Source: a virus
Length of the DNA: 46,223 nucleotides
IMG/VR virus record: IMGVR_UViG_3300017613_000353
Coordinates: 1-46,223 of that record
Strand: one strand, 5' to 3'
Each line of letters starts with the position of its first letter. Positions within the stretch are counted from its first letter, which is position 1. The notes beneath the pieces are model-generated. The model did not search any database. It saw only the letters and a program-made list of their open reading frames with translations, and was not told the origin of the DNA. Positions 1-7,281 of this stretch are shown piece after piece. Position numbers and translations under genes: made by a program.

Positions 1-63
1 CCAGCGAGTCCAATGGGCCAATAATGGCCCCTTTGACCCCTTTATGACCCATGGGAGACTCTC

Positions 64-402
64 ATGGCTTGGTATTCAATTACACCTTCAACAAAACCCA
101 GAGAATATGGGACTAAGGCATACAAGGTCAAGGATGGGTGGACTTGGGGTATTAGCGGTGACTTGCTGATTATCGCTGATGCGGAGCAACATATCTTCAT
201 CAACATGCATGAGATCAGTTGCTTGTTCCGGGGCACGACCAGCAGGGACGTTACGATCCACTTCAACAACCCTAATGGCGATGTCTTCTTTAAGGACAAG
301 CTTGAGCATACTAAACAGTTATCTCGCATGAGGAGATCAGTCACTCAACATATGGCTGATGCTTCAATTCATCACAACTATCCAGTCGGACACAACAAAT
401 AA
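64..402 (+). CDS. hypothetical protein, 112 aa
   Basis: I do not recognise this family. The 112-residue product is soluble-looking, with no signal peptide or membrane segment, and is moderately rich in His and aromatic residues. The start is supported by GGGAG six bases before the ATG. The 63 bases upstream contain no gene I can support, so this is the first complete gene of the window. It heads a run of small genes that leads into the tRNA pair. Only the reading frame and ribosome-binding site support it. Confidence 0.7.
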   Translation: MAWYSITPSTKPREYGTKAYKVKDGWTWGISGDLLIIADAEQHIFINMHEISCLFRGTTSRDVTIHFNNPNGDVFFKDKLEHTKQLSRMRRSVTQHMADASIHHNYPVGHNK

Positions 403-412
403 GGGGGGGGAT

Positions 413-571
413 ATGAGCGAGGGTAATTCGGTTGAGGTAAGTACGTCTTTTGACACTTTGCCATTGGCATTAGTGATCTTGTTTATTTTTACTTGGGGTG
501 ATCCTGATATAATGGATGTAATCATATCTTATTTTACGAACCCCACTTTAATCATTTCCATCATGCGCTAA
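413..571 (+). CDS. small hydrophobic protein, 52 aa
   Basis: The frame is open from an earlier ATG at 359, but the ATG at 413 is preceded by a run of eight G (403-410) that can serve as ribosome-binding site, and starting there avoids overlap with the previous gene. The 52-residue product has a polar N-terminus followed by two hydrophobic stretches (about residues 17-27 and 36-50), so it may sit in the membrane. It resembles the many short membrane peptides of phages, whose roles are mostly unknown. No function is assigned. Confidence 0.55.
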   Translation: MSEGNSVEVSTSFDTLPLALVILFIFTWGDPDIMDVIISYFTNPTLIISIMR

Positions 572-581
572 TGGGGGTATA

Positions 582-794
582 ATGCATAGCTCGAAGAAAG
601 ACCATAAATGGGGTCGAGTGAAAGCTACCAAGCCAACGCCCGACAATCAGGCTCGATTCGATCGGAATCGATCTATCGTTAAGAATGATCTTTTCATTGC
701 TGCCTGTACAAAGGCTGGGGTAGACGTTACCTCACGGCAAGCATCCAAATGGAATAACAGAAAGGGTGCAGCATACAAGGGGAGAAACCTGTAA
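582..794 (+). CDS. small basic protein, 70 aa
   Basis: This 70-residue protein is rich in Lys and Arg, with Asn and Ala, and lacks hydrophobic segments. A nucleic-acid-binding role is possible but is only inference. The ATG at 582 follows TGGGGGT at proper distance. Its stop codon overlaps the ATG of the zinc-ribbon gene (TAATG at 792-796), which indicates translational coupling. Family not recognised. Confidence 0.65.
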   Translation: MHSSKKDHKWGRVKATKPTPDNQARFDRNRSIVKNDLFIAACTKAGVDVTSRQASKWNNRKGAAYKGRNL

Positions 795-1072
795 TGCCAA
801 CATATACTTTTGAATGTAGTAAGTGTGGGGAGTTCGATGTGATGTTGCCATTAAAGAAGGCAGGGCAAAAGAAACTCATGTGCCCTGACTGTAAGTTCAT
901 GGCAAAAAAAGTTATTACTGCCCCGGCAGTCCAATGTGATTCTATCCAAGATGTCCCTTGGCTGCCATCTGCGGTTAACAGCCTCATGCCCGAAGGTAAA
1001 GAGAAAGAGATCACCACACGGGCAGAGTACAACTCGTACCTTAAAAAGAAGGGTATCGCAGAAAGGGGCTAA
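794..1072 (+). CDS. FmdB-type zinc ribbon protein
   Basis: The 92-residue product begins with the pattern of FmdB/CxxC regulatory zinc ribbons: PTYTFECSKCG near residue 10, then CPDC about 22 residues later. The four Cys form a treble of the kind that binds one zinc. The C-terminal half is polar and charged. In bacteria this family is thought to be regulatory; phages often carry copies, sometimes near packaging or structural genes. The start overlaps the preceding stop. Fold assignment is fairly safe, the job is unknown. Confidence 0.75.
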   Translation: MPTYTFECSKCGEFDVMLPLKKAGQKKLMCPDCKFMAKKVITAPAVQCDSIQDVPWLPSAVNSLMPEGKEKEITTRAEYNSYLKKKGIAERG

Positions 1073-1192
1073 ATGGAAATGATTATTGATATTATCAAAC
1101 GCTGGATAAAGGGGAAGAAGACTGGCATTGTCCACATCTTTTTCCATGAAGGTGGGGTTCGTAAAATAAGAGTGGAACACGATATCAAATGA
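1073..1192 (+). CDS. small protein, 39 aa
   Basis: An ATG directly follows the stop of the zinc-ribbon gene and opens a 39-residue frame with an amphipathic N-terminal helix (M-E-M-I-I-D-I-I-K) and a polar remainder with two His. Its TGA (1190-1192) abuts the first base of the tRNA-Met. The coupling to the upstream gene and exact fit to the tRNA boundary argue for a real gene, but the size is too small for certainty. No function recognised. Confidence 0.45.
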   Translation: MEMIIDIIKRWIKGKKTGIVHIFFHEGGVRKIRVEHDIK

Positions 1193-1267
1193 TGCGGAGT
1201 AGTTCAGCGGCAGAACGCTGGGTTCATATCCCAGAGGCCATGGGTTCGATTCCCATCTCCGCTCCCA
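1193..1267 (+). tRNA. tRNA-Met(CAT), initiator-like features
   Basis: A full cloverleaf can be folded: acceptor 1193-1199 with 1257-1263, D arm 1202-1216, anticodon stem 1218-1222 with 1230-1234, anticodon CAT at 1225-1227, T arm 1240-1256 with loop TTCGATT, and an encoded CCA at 1265-1267. Three consecutive G:C pairs at the base of the anticodon stem and an unpaired first acceptor position (T1 opposite T72) are hallmarks of bacterial initiator tRNA. The 11:24 pair (T:A) is elongator-like, so identity is not fully settled. Discriminator base is C. Confidence 0.9.
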
Positions 1268-1272
1268 ATTTT

Positions 1273-1348
1273 AGGGGATAAGTCTCGTTGGTGAGACGGG
1301 TGCTTTGGGAGCATCAGGCGGCTGGTTCGACTCCAGTATCCCCTACCA
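1273..1348 (+). tRNA. tRNA-Pro(TGG)
   Basis: The acceptor stem pairs perfectly over seven bases (1273-1279 with 1338-1344). The D stem is 1282-1285 with 1294-1297, the anticodon stem 1299-1303 with 1311-1315 (one G:T pair), and the loop TTTGGGA places anticodon TGG at 1306-1308. The T loop is TTCGACT, and CCA is encoded at 1346-1348. Position 8 is A instead of the usual T. Five bases separate it from the Met tRNA, so both probably mature from one transcript. Confidence 0.92.
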
Positions 1349-1352
1349 TACA

Positions 1353-1382
1353 TTACAGTACAGAATACAATTTAACTATAGT
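1353..1382 (+). promoter_or_regulatory. possible weak promoter after the tRNA pair
   Basis: TTACAG (1353-1358) and TATAGT (1377-1382) are spaced by 18 bases, which could serve as a sigma-70-type promoter. The match is imperfect and a strong terminator follows at 1436, so a transcript from here would be short. The rest of 1349-1435 holds no gene I can support. Confidence 0.2.
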
Positions 1383-1435
1383 TTGTATTTCGTAACTTCG
1401 GATTCAACTAACTTCGCATTGAGCGGATTTTAGTC

Positions 1436-1503
1436 AGCCCGAATAGTTATAAGGTAACACAGGGCAATGCCTCTGTGCTTATAATTATTCGGGCTTTTTT
1501 TTT
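1436..1503 (+). terminator. Rho-independent terminator after tRNA cluster
   Basis: A long hairpin is closed by AGCCCGAATA paired with TATTCGGGCT. It has an inner arm (CACAG..GGC with GCC..CTGTG) and is followed by nine T (1495-1503). It separates the small-gene/tRNA segment from the head-gene operon. The bases 1504-1588 between it and the scaffold gene appear to be a leader carrying the ribosome-binding site AAGGAG; no obvious -35/-10 pair was found there. Confidence 0.9.
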
Positions 1504-1588
1504 AATCATTTTACACTTAGGGCAACCGGGAGATGGGCCTTAACAGGACAACCCTATGACTCTACCGGCCTAAGAGAAGGAGAACATC

Positions 1589-2422
1589 ATGCCTCAGAAA
1601 GTTATTCCAAGTGGCTCACAGTCGGTTATACCTGACCCTGACAAGTCTCAGGGCAAGTCGGGTAATAACGAGAGCGGTGATAGTCAAGGCAAGGGCAAAG
1701 CCCCAGAGAATTATCTTGGGGATTGGAAGTCCAAGGAAGATGCGTCAAAGGGACTGTCTGAATTGCAGTCAAAGATAGGCAGCCAAGGATCCGAACTTGG
1801 CACGTTGCGAAAGCAGAACAATGAAATGTTCACAGCTTTCCAGAATCTTCAAGCCAATCAACAGGTAGCTACCGCAGAACCTGAGACACAGGCAGCCGAA
1901 GAACTGAACAGCGTGATGGCCGAATATGCAAAATTGGACTTTGTTGAGGATGCCAAAGCGTCAGCAAAGGGTGCCAAGCTTATGCAAGATGCTATAGCAC
2001 TTACTGCTAAAATGGTGAAAGAGGACACTCTACAGGAAACTGATGCACAGGTAGCAAGCCTTCTGCAAGAGAAGGATGCAAGTGCATTACAGGACAAATT
2101 CCTTGAGTCGAATCCTAACTTCTCCAGTCTTCAAGAAGAGGGAGCTTTTCAGGCGCTAAAGTCTCAGAACCCTATGCACGATGACTTCTCTGCTTATTAC
2201 GAGCATCAAGCCACAGAGGCTATGACCAAAGTAACGGAGCTTGAAGCGGCCTTAGAGGAAGCCAAGAAAGTGGCTAATCTGGCCGGTGGAGATGAACCCA
2301 CCGCAAAGGTCTTCACCAAACCGGGGGGAGACTTGAGAGGTGGACAACAGAAAAAACCTCAATCAGTCTCTGAACTTAAAGCGGCTGCGATGGAAACGAT
2401 CCGCAACATGTCAGGGGCTTAA
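1589..2422 (+). CDS. capsid assembly scaffolding protein (predicted)
   Basis: The 277-residue protein is strongly polar and Gln/Glu/Ala/Lys-rich. It has a low-complexity N-terminus (Ser, Gly, Lys, Asp) and predicted helical, coiled-coil-like stretches (about residues 55-95 and 205-230). It ends in a basic, Gln/Lys-rich tail. This composition, and the position immediately before a capsid-like gene, are typical of scaffolding proteins that shape the procapsid and then leave. The start follows GAAGGAGAACATC. Scaffold sequences diverge quickly, so the call rests on composition and context. Confidence 0.75.
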   Translation: MPQKVIPSGSQSVIPDPDKSQGKSGNNESGDSQGKGKAPENYLGDWKSKEDASKGLSELQSKIGSQGSELGTLRKQNNEMFTAFQNLQANQQVATAEPETQAAEELNSVMAEYAKLDFVEDAKASAKGAKLMQDAIALTAKMVKEDTLQETDAQVASLLQEKDASALQDKFLESNPNFSSLQEEGAFQALKSQNPMHDDFSAYYEHQATEAMTKVTELEAALEEAKKVANLAGGDEPTAKVFTKPGGDLRGGQQKKPQSVSELKAAAMETIRNMSGA

Positions 2423-2435
2423 AGGAGAATAAATC

Positions 2436-3425
2436 ATGGCCTTAGACCTAACCCAGTTACAGGCAGCTACTGAAAACCTGTGGCTCAATACTGATCCTAT
2501 CGACATTAAATTCACGGACAATGCACTTCTGTGGATGCTGATGAAGCAGTCCAAAGCTGTTGATTTCGATGACTACTTCGTAAAGAACAATGAAACTGTC
2601 GATGGTGGGAAGAAGATCAAGGTACCGTTGGAATACGATGAGTCCAACAGCGGTTCCTATGGTCAAACGACTGTTATCCCACAGTCCAAAGTTGACATCA
2701 TCAACGCTGCCCTGTTTCCGTGGGGTGGGGTGTACGCAAGCAACAGCTTGGGTCTTGACGATCAGGTACAGAACTCCGGTGCGGAAGCTATCGTTGATCT
2801 GGCCTACCGATACACCCAGAATGTTTTGAAGACCGCATGGAAAAAGATGGGCCTTGCAGTCTTCGATCGTACTTCCGGTGATGACTACGCCATCAAGGCG
2901 CTTGAGGATGACCTGTTCAATACTGTCACTTCTACTGCTTACGGTGGAATTGCTGAAGATGACATGGCTCTCTGGGCACCCAACGTGGACACGAGTAACC
3001 CGGCGATTAACTTTGCTGCGTTACAGTTGTTCTGGCGTACCCCGGCAATCGGCCAGCATCGTTCAAAGCGCCCGAACCTTGGTATCACTACCGAAGTTCT
3101 CAAAGACGCTTACGAGAATGGCTTGCAGTCTCAGCAACGGTTCTCCGACCAGAAGATGGTCGAGGCTGGTTTCGACAACGTGCTGCACAAAGGCGCTCCT
3201 GTCGTAGCTGATGACAACGTCAACTCTGGTGATTTCTTTGCGCTGAACACCAACTTCTTGAAATTGAAGGCCCACAAGGATTACAATTTCACCGCTCCTA
3301 AATGGATTGCGAAAGAGGAGTCTGGACAACCGGACAACATCTATTGCAATACTCGCTGGGTCGGTCAGTTGGTGTGTACTCATCGTAAAGCTCACCTAAG
3401 AGCTACTGGTGTGACTGCCAGTTAG
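2436..3425 (+). CDS. major capsid protein (predicted)
   Basis: This 329-residue protein follows the scaffold gene by 13 bases with a strong ribosome-binding site (AAAGGAGAATAAATC), and a terminator-like hairpin follows. The N-terminal helical part, a glycine-rich basic stretch (GGKKIKVPLEYDES) and a following aromatic beta segment resemble the N-arm and E-loop region of HK97-fold capsid proteins used by several podovirus groups. It would build the icosahedral shell. I see no protease gene beside it, so cleavage of an N-terminal propeptide is not suggested. Fold not verified. Confidence 0.8.
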   Translation: MALDLTQLQAATENLWLNTDPIDIKFTDNALLWMLMKQSKAVDFDDYFVKNNETVDGGKKIKVPLEYDESNSGSYGQTTVIPQSKVDIINAALFPWGGVYASNSLGLDDQVQNSGAEAIVDLAYRYTQNVLKTAWKKMGLAVFDRTSGDDYAIKALEDDLFNTVTSTAYGGIAEDDMALWAPNVDTSNPAINFAALQLFWRTPAIGQHRSKRPNLGITTEVLKDAYENGLQSQQRFSDQKMVEAGFDNVLHKGAPVVADDNVNSGDFFALNTNFLKLKAHKDYNFTAPKWIAKEESGQPDNIYCNTRWVGQLVCTHRKAHLRATGVTAS

Positions 3426-3463
3426 AACTGTCTAACTGTCAATCTTACTACCCAACCTTAATT

Positions 3464-3491
3464 GGGGGGAATTCAACTTCCCCCCTTCTTC
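3464..3491 (+). terminator. GC hairpin after the capsid gene, likely attenuator
   Basis: GGGGGGAA (3464-3471) and TTCCCCCC (3478-3485) form a perfect 8-bp stem with a six-base loop, followed by a pyrimidine stretch TTCTTC rather than a pure T run. Placed right after the presumed capsid gene, it could protect the capsid mRNA 3' end or partly stop transcription so that capsid exceeds downstream products. Terminator efficiency is uncertain. Confidence 0.5.
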
Positions 3492-3503
3492 AAGGAGCTT
3501 ATT

Positions 3504-3866
3504 ATGAAGACTATCAATATTTCCATCACGGGTGGAACCGCTGCTGCGACTTCTTATGTGCTGGCACCGGCTCGTGGCGTTGTTGTTGCCGTGAGAGCCA
3601 CTTTTTCCAAAACCATTGCTGCCGCCGATACGGTGACCGTTTCCAGAGGTTCGGATACGGTTAACCTGATTACGGCTGGAGCAACCACAGCGGGCAAGGT
3701 TTATACCGGAACCCCGGATTCTACCTACAAGGAACTCATCTTTGATCCGGCCTCTGCAACTGAGGCAAACAAGATGATCAAGGTGGCAATCTCTGCTCTG
3801 GAGTCTACTCTGACTGAGGTTAATATCGAGATCACCTTCGATGAGTTCGCTCTACAAACGCAGTAA
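3504..3866 (+). CDS. small head protein, possible capsid decoration protein, 120 aa
   Basis: The frame opens at 3462, but the ATG at 3504 has AAGGAG at the right distance, and the earlier start would run through the hairpin. The 120-residue product is rich in Thr, Ala and Val, with alternating hydrophobic residues, and looks like an all-beta domain. Small beta proteins encoded just after the major capsid gene are often decoration (cement) proteins bound to the shell exterior. Assignment is by position, size and composition; no diagnostic motif. Confidence 0.5.
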   Translation: MKTINISITGGTAAATSYVLAPARGVVVAVRATFSKTIAAADTVTVSRGSDTVNLITAGATTAGKVYTGTPDSTYKELIFDPASATEANKMIKVAISALESTLTEVNIEITFDEFALQTQ

Positions 3867-3881
3867 ACAAAGGGGGAAGTC

Positions 3882-4592
3882 ATGGCAACTCTGAAAGAAA
3901 TTGACTACGCTATCAGATATGTTCTGCAAGAAAGGCTGTATGATCCTATTGATATACTCCTCCGTATCAATACGGGGATTAGTCGGATTGCAGCAGGGAT
4001 AAAACTCCCAGACGGCAGAGTTTCTCCCCCACTCCCTGATCTGTACACCACCGCATCAGTTGATACTGTTGATGGTGCAGCCATGGCTTCCCTGCCGTCA
4101 TCTCCAGCTACAAGCGTTTACCAGAGGGACGTTTTGACGGTAAGCGATTCTAACAAGGAACGAATTAATCCCCCCCGTGGGGGCAATTATTATTCGTTTA
4201 ATACTTTCATGCGAAGGGCTTACTACAAGGATCTGAGCGAGACAGGATCGGTGTACATGGCCGCCGTGAAAGGAAATTACCTGTATTATCAGGGTATTCC
4301 AACTTCCCCCGAAACTCTCCTCGTAGGATACTACCGCAAACCTGTTGACATGGTTGTTGCCAATTGGGGCACAGACACTCCAGACGGGATCCCTGTACCT
4401 TTTCAATTGGATCTGATTAAGCATCTGGTGTTAGCTGAACGCTTCGGTGACGCTATCGGCAGAAAGGATTCATCTGGGTATGCAAGAAAGCAAGACATCC
4501 ATATGAAGCGGTTCTATGAGATCCTCGATGAGATGATGCAGTTTGTTGGTGAGGAAGAAGGGCAACCCGAATACTATCACTACGGAGAATAA
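3882..4592 (+). CDS. head-tail adaptor protein, SU10-adaptor-like
   Basis: This 236-residue protein has an N-terminal helical part followed by a beta-rich middle. Its pattern of GYYRKP, then IP, then a helix (DLIKHLVLAERF) resembles the adaptor proteins that dock under the portal in short-tailed phages such as SU10. The next gene shows the same order of elements. An acidic C-terminal tail (GEEEGQPEYYHYGE) ends it. It probably forms part of the neck ring joining capsid to tail. The family call is from pattern resemblance and gene order, not from a search. Confidence 0.6.
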   Translation: MATLKEIDYAIRYVLQERLYDPIDILLRINTGISRIAAGIKLPDGRVSPPLPDLYTTASVDTVDGAAMASLPSSPATSVYQRDVLTVSDSNKERINPPRGGNYYSFNTFMRRAYYKDLSETGSVYMAAVKGNYLYYQGIPTSPETLLVGYYRKPVDMVVANWGTDTPDGIPVPFQLDLIKHLVLAERFGDAIGRKDSSGYARKQDIHMKRFYEILDEMMQFVGEEEGQPEYYHYGE

Positions 4593-4594
4593 TC

Positions 4595-5230
4595 ATGGCT
4601 GTCGCTGTTAATACTTTGGTAACAAGGATCACGGCCATTGTGGACGATGTGTCCTACACGGCCGGGGACTTTATCAATGCAATGAACAAAGGTTACCGGG
4701 AACTTGCTGGCAAGGTTTTGCTGAAGGATCTGGAAACGCTAACGACCCTGCAGACAGAACTCTCGCAAAACTACACAGCCCTTCCCAGCGGCTACCATAG
4801 GAACCTTTCTCGATGGGTGTATAGCTCGACTCAAAGCAAGAGATTAAAGCTGTATGACAGCCTCTCAGAGCTTATGATGAGCTACGGTGATATCGATGAG
4901 GCCGGTGCCCTGATCGGAGTGGCAAGGAATGAAAGGAACATGTTTTACCAGCCAATCCCTGCAAGCGCTGAGACCTTTTACATCATCCATCATTCGTATC
5001 CGACAACCATGACCGCTAACACAAATGTCCCGGCTGGAATACCGGAGCATCTAATGGAACCGATCCTCGTCCATTATGCCTGTGCCTCTATCTTTGAACA
5101 GATGGAAGATGGCATAGAGGGAGAGAAGGTCAATACTCTTTTTCACCTTGGGCTTTACGACAAGCATTTCAAGAGTCTCGAAGAGTTTGTCAAGCCGCCA
5201 ACCGGGGAACCTGACGGTATTCCCGAATAG
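4595..5230 (+). CDS. second head-tail adaptor/neck protein
   Basis: The start codon lies two bases after the previous stop. The 211-residue product shares the layout of its neighbour: an N-terminal helix with repeated small residues, a beta middle, a HHSYP segment, then IPEHLMEPILVHYACASIF. That last helix corresponds to the IP...LIKHLVLAERF segment upstream. I infer tandem duplication of an adaptor fold, with each copy making a separate neck ring. The Pro-rich C-terminus differs from the first copy. Confidence 0.55.
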   Translation: MAVAVNTLVTRITAIVDDVSYTAGDFINAMNKGYRELAGKVLLKDLETLTTLQTELSQNYTALPSGYHRNLSRWVYSSTQSKRLKLYDSLSELMMSYGDIDEAGALIGVARNERNMFYQPIPASAETFYIIHHSYPTTMTANTNVPAGIPEHLMEPILVHYACASIFEQMEDGIEGEKVNTLFHLGLYDKHFKSLEEFVKPPTGEPDGIPE

Positions 5231-5249
5231 TTCAAACAGGAGCGATAAC

Positions 5250-5540
5250 ATGGGATTTCTACATAAGATCGGGTTCTTAACTGAAGACCCGAATAAAAAG
5301 AAGAAGGTCAAGAAAGCCGGTGTTGCCGCCCGGAAAAAGCTGAACAAAGAGAAGAAGCATCCTGTCGGGAGTGCTGGTATGAAGAACCTGCCGTTACCAA
5401 AGCGGAAGAAGCATCCTGTCGGGGGCAAAGGTATGAAGAACCTGCCGTTGCCAAAGCCGAAACCCAGTCCGGGGTTGAAGACTATCAAGAAACAGGTCGG
5501 CAAGAGAAACAAGGCTCTCCAAGAAGTGATGAAGTGGTAA
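5250..5540 (+). CDS. lysine-rich repeat protein, 96 aa
   Basis: ATG at 5250 follows AGGAGCGATAAC; the longer open frame upstream overlaps the previous gene and is less likely. The product is extremely basic, with runs of Lys, and carries two copies of a repeat of the form KKHPVGxxGMKNLPLPK (about residues 35-51 and 53-69). It has no membrane segment. The strong positive charge suggests binding to DNA or to an acidic surface inside the head or neck. I know no family with this repeat. It sits between neck and nozzle genes. Confidence 0.7.
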   Translation: MGFLHKIGFLTEDPNKKKKVKKAGVAARKKLNKEKKHPVGSAGMKNLPLPKRKKHPVGGKGMKNLPLPKPKPSPGLKTIKKQVGKRNKALQEVMKW

Positions 5541-5541
5541 C

Positions 5542-6519
5542 ATGGGAAAAGAACTTACCTTATTCACAGGAACGACTGGACTGAATAACATCGTTGACCC
5601 CGTGCGTCTGGAGTACAACGAGGAGACTGGCGTTACTGAGTTGTCAGAGGCTATCAATGTTGAGATCGATTCCTCTGGTCGTATAAGCCGGTCTAAGGGC
5701 TTTACCCTGCTATCGTCTGGGGACTACCACAGTATGTGCCCCTTCGATTGTGGCGGCCACACGCTGGTCGTGAAGTCTAATTACGGTCTGGTTTCCATCG
5801 ATCAGTTTGGGAATGTCGCAGATGTATACCTTTCCTTGGGTGACTCTAATGCCAGAATGGATTATGAGATAGCATCCGATGGGCTGATAACCTATGTCTA
5901 CTATGTCAATGGGCATGATACCGGCAAGGTGTACGACCGGACTCGATCTGCATGGACAACCAATACCTACATAGGCCCGGACTCCACCAAGTATCTTGAG
6001 GATCCACCAGTAGGTCACCTGCTGTGCCTGTTCAATGGTCGCATGTACGTTGCCATGAACAATGCTGTGTACGCTTCTGAGCAGCATAATTTTGGCAAGT
6101 TCAATTTCGAGGAGAACTATGTGATCCTTCCCGGCCGAATCGCTTTCATAGATAGTGTCCCAGACGGGCTGTTCATCAGCGATGCCTATTCGACCTACTG
6201 GCTGGCCGGGACTGACCTTATGCCATCGTCAAGCGGAGAAGCCTTTCGTATCAAGAAGGTTTCTTCTAAACCAATTGTACAAGGCACCGGAGTCAAGACC
6301 GATGCCGAAGCCCTTGGGCTGGATATCAGCGGTCAAGTAATCCTCGTATGGACAGACTACGGTCTTTGTGTTGCAGGGCCGGGGGGCTACTTTCGTAACC
6401 TAACTATTAACAACCTTAAAAGGCGAACCCCTGCTGAAGGGAATAACTATTTGCCAGATTCAACCTACGGGTCGAGTATCATTCTGAATGACGAGCAGAT
6501 TGTAACGACTTTTATTTAA
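5542..6519 (+). CDS. tail nozzle/stopper-type beta-propeller protein (predicted)
   Basis: The 325-residue protein consists of repeated beta-strand segments with motifs such as GGHTLVV, LCLFNGRMYVA and VILVWTDYGLCVA. These look like propeller blades that report 'value, then label', as seen in nozzle or plug proteins of short-tailed phages (P22 gp10-type). The N-terminus (LNNIVDPVRL, then LSEAINVEIDSSGRISRSKGF) matches the usual opening of that group. It would close the lower neck and bind tail components. Call made from sequence pattern and gene order. Confidence 0.6.
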   Translation: MGKELTLFTGTTGLNNIVDPVRLEYNEETGVTELSEAINVEIDSSGRISRSKGFTLLSSGDYHSMCPFDCGGHTLVVKSNYGLVSIDQFGNVADVYLSLGDSNARMDYEIASDGLITYVYYVNGHDTGKVYDRTRSAWTTNTYIGPDSTKYLEDPPVGHLLCLFNGRMYVAMNNAVYASEQHNFGKFNFEENYVILPGRIAFIDSVPDGLFISDAYSTYWLAGTDLMPSSSGEAFRIKKVSSKPIVQGTGVKTDAEALGLDISGQVILVWTDYGLCVAGPGGYFRNLTINNLKRRTPAEGNNYLPDSTYGSSIILNDEQIVTTFI

Positions 6520-6530
6520 AGGAGAACACC

Positions 6531-7253
6531 ATGACTATTTCTATTTCTACTTGTCTTGCAAATAGGATTGCAGGTCAAGCCATAAGTGTGACCGATGCTG
6601 GAAGTCAGATTTCATTTACTGCTCCGAATTTGATTACTACAACTCAGAGTGACTGGCTAACTCAAGGCTTCCGGCCGGATCAGGCGATCCTGATTACCTC
6701 TGGGGGTTCGACAACTCAGACCGTTCTTTATCATAAGATCGCATCATTAACCTCTTCGGTTATAACGGTTGCAGCCGATATCGTGACTGAGGCCGCCGCA
6801 ATCGACACTTGTACCATTTCCGTAGTCAATGGGCTTAACTGGCTCACGATTTTTAAGCATGGCATCATGGAAGTCAGGTCTTCACCGATGCCCTCGACCG
6901 CAGATGTGGCTGAGACAGGTACTCTGTTGCTCAAGTTCACGGTAGATGCTGGCGCTTTTACTGCTGGTGTTTCTACTAATGGTCTCCAGTTTGAGTTCAA
7001 TTCCGCTGGTCAGATTCAGATCCTGTCAACGCAGACTTGGCAAGCGAGTGGTATCACAGACGGTACAGCGTACTATGCTCGTATCTATGACAATGCGTAC
7101 ATTACTGGCAATGATGCTGTCAATCTTCAATCGCCACGGATCCAAGGACGAGTCGGTACGAGTGGTCAGGACTTTGACATTACGTCTACTTCTGTAGTGT
7201 CCGGGGTACTGAACACCTGTGACTCGATGAACATTACTCAGCCTCTAACTTAG
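6531..7253 (+). CDS. virion structural protein, beta-rich, 240 aa
   Basis: The gene starts 11 bases after the nozzle gene with AAAGGAGAACACC. The product is Thr/Ser/Ala/Ile-rich with many short beta-like segments and no signal peptide. This is typical of tail or head surface proteins. No specific family is recognised. Its place between nozzle and adhesin genes suggests a tail component. Confidence 0.5.
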   Translation: MTISISTCLANRIAGQAISVTDAGSQISFTAPNLITTTQSDWLTQGFRPDQAILITSGGSTTQTVLYHKIASLTSSVITVAADIVTEAAAIDTCTISVVNGLNWLTIFKHGIMEVRSSPMPSTADVAETGTLLLKFTVDAGAFTAGVSTNGLQFEFNSAGQIQILSTQTWQASGITDGTAYYARIYDNAYITGNDAVNLQSPRIQGRVGTSGQDFDITSTSVVSGVLNTCDSMNITQPLT

Positions 7254-7281
7254 AGGTAAACCAAAACAGGGGGAAAGAACA

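Noticed and set aside
1193-1267. Possible tRNA-Ile2 (CAT read as lysidine)
   Set aside because: Acceptor bases 4 and 5 are not the expected C:G pairs and the anticodon stem has the GGG/CCC pattern of initiator tRNA.
1504-1588. Promoter or riboswitch in the leader of the scaffold gene
   Set aside because: No convincing -35/-10 pair or known riboswitch core was found; short pairings (TAGGG with CCCTA) are weak.
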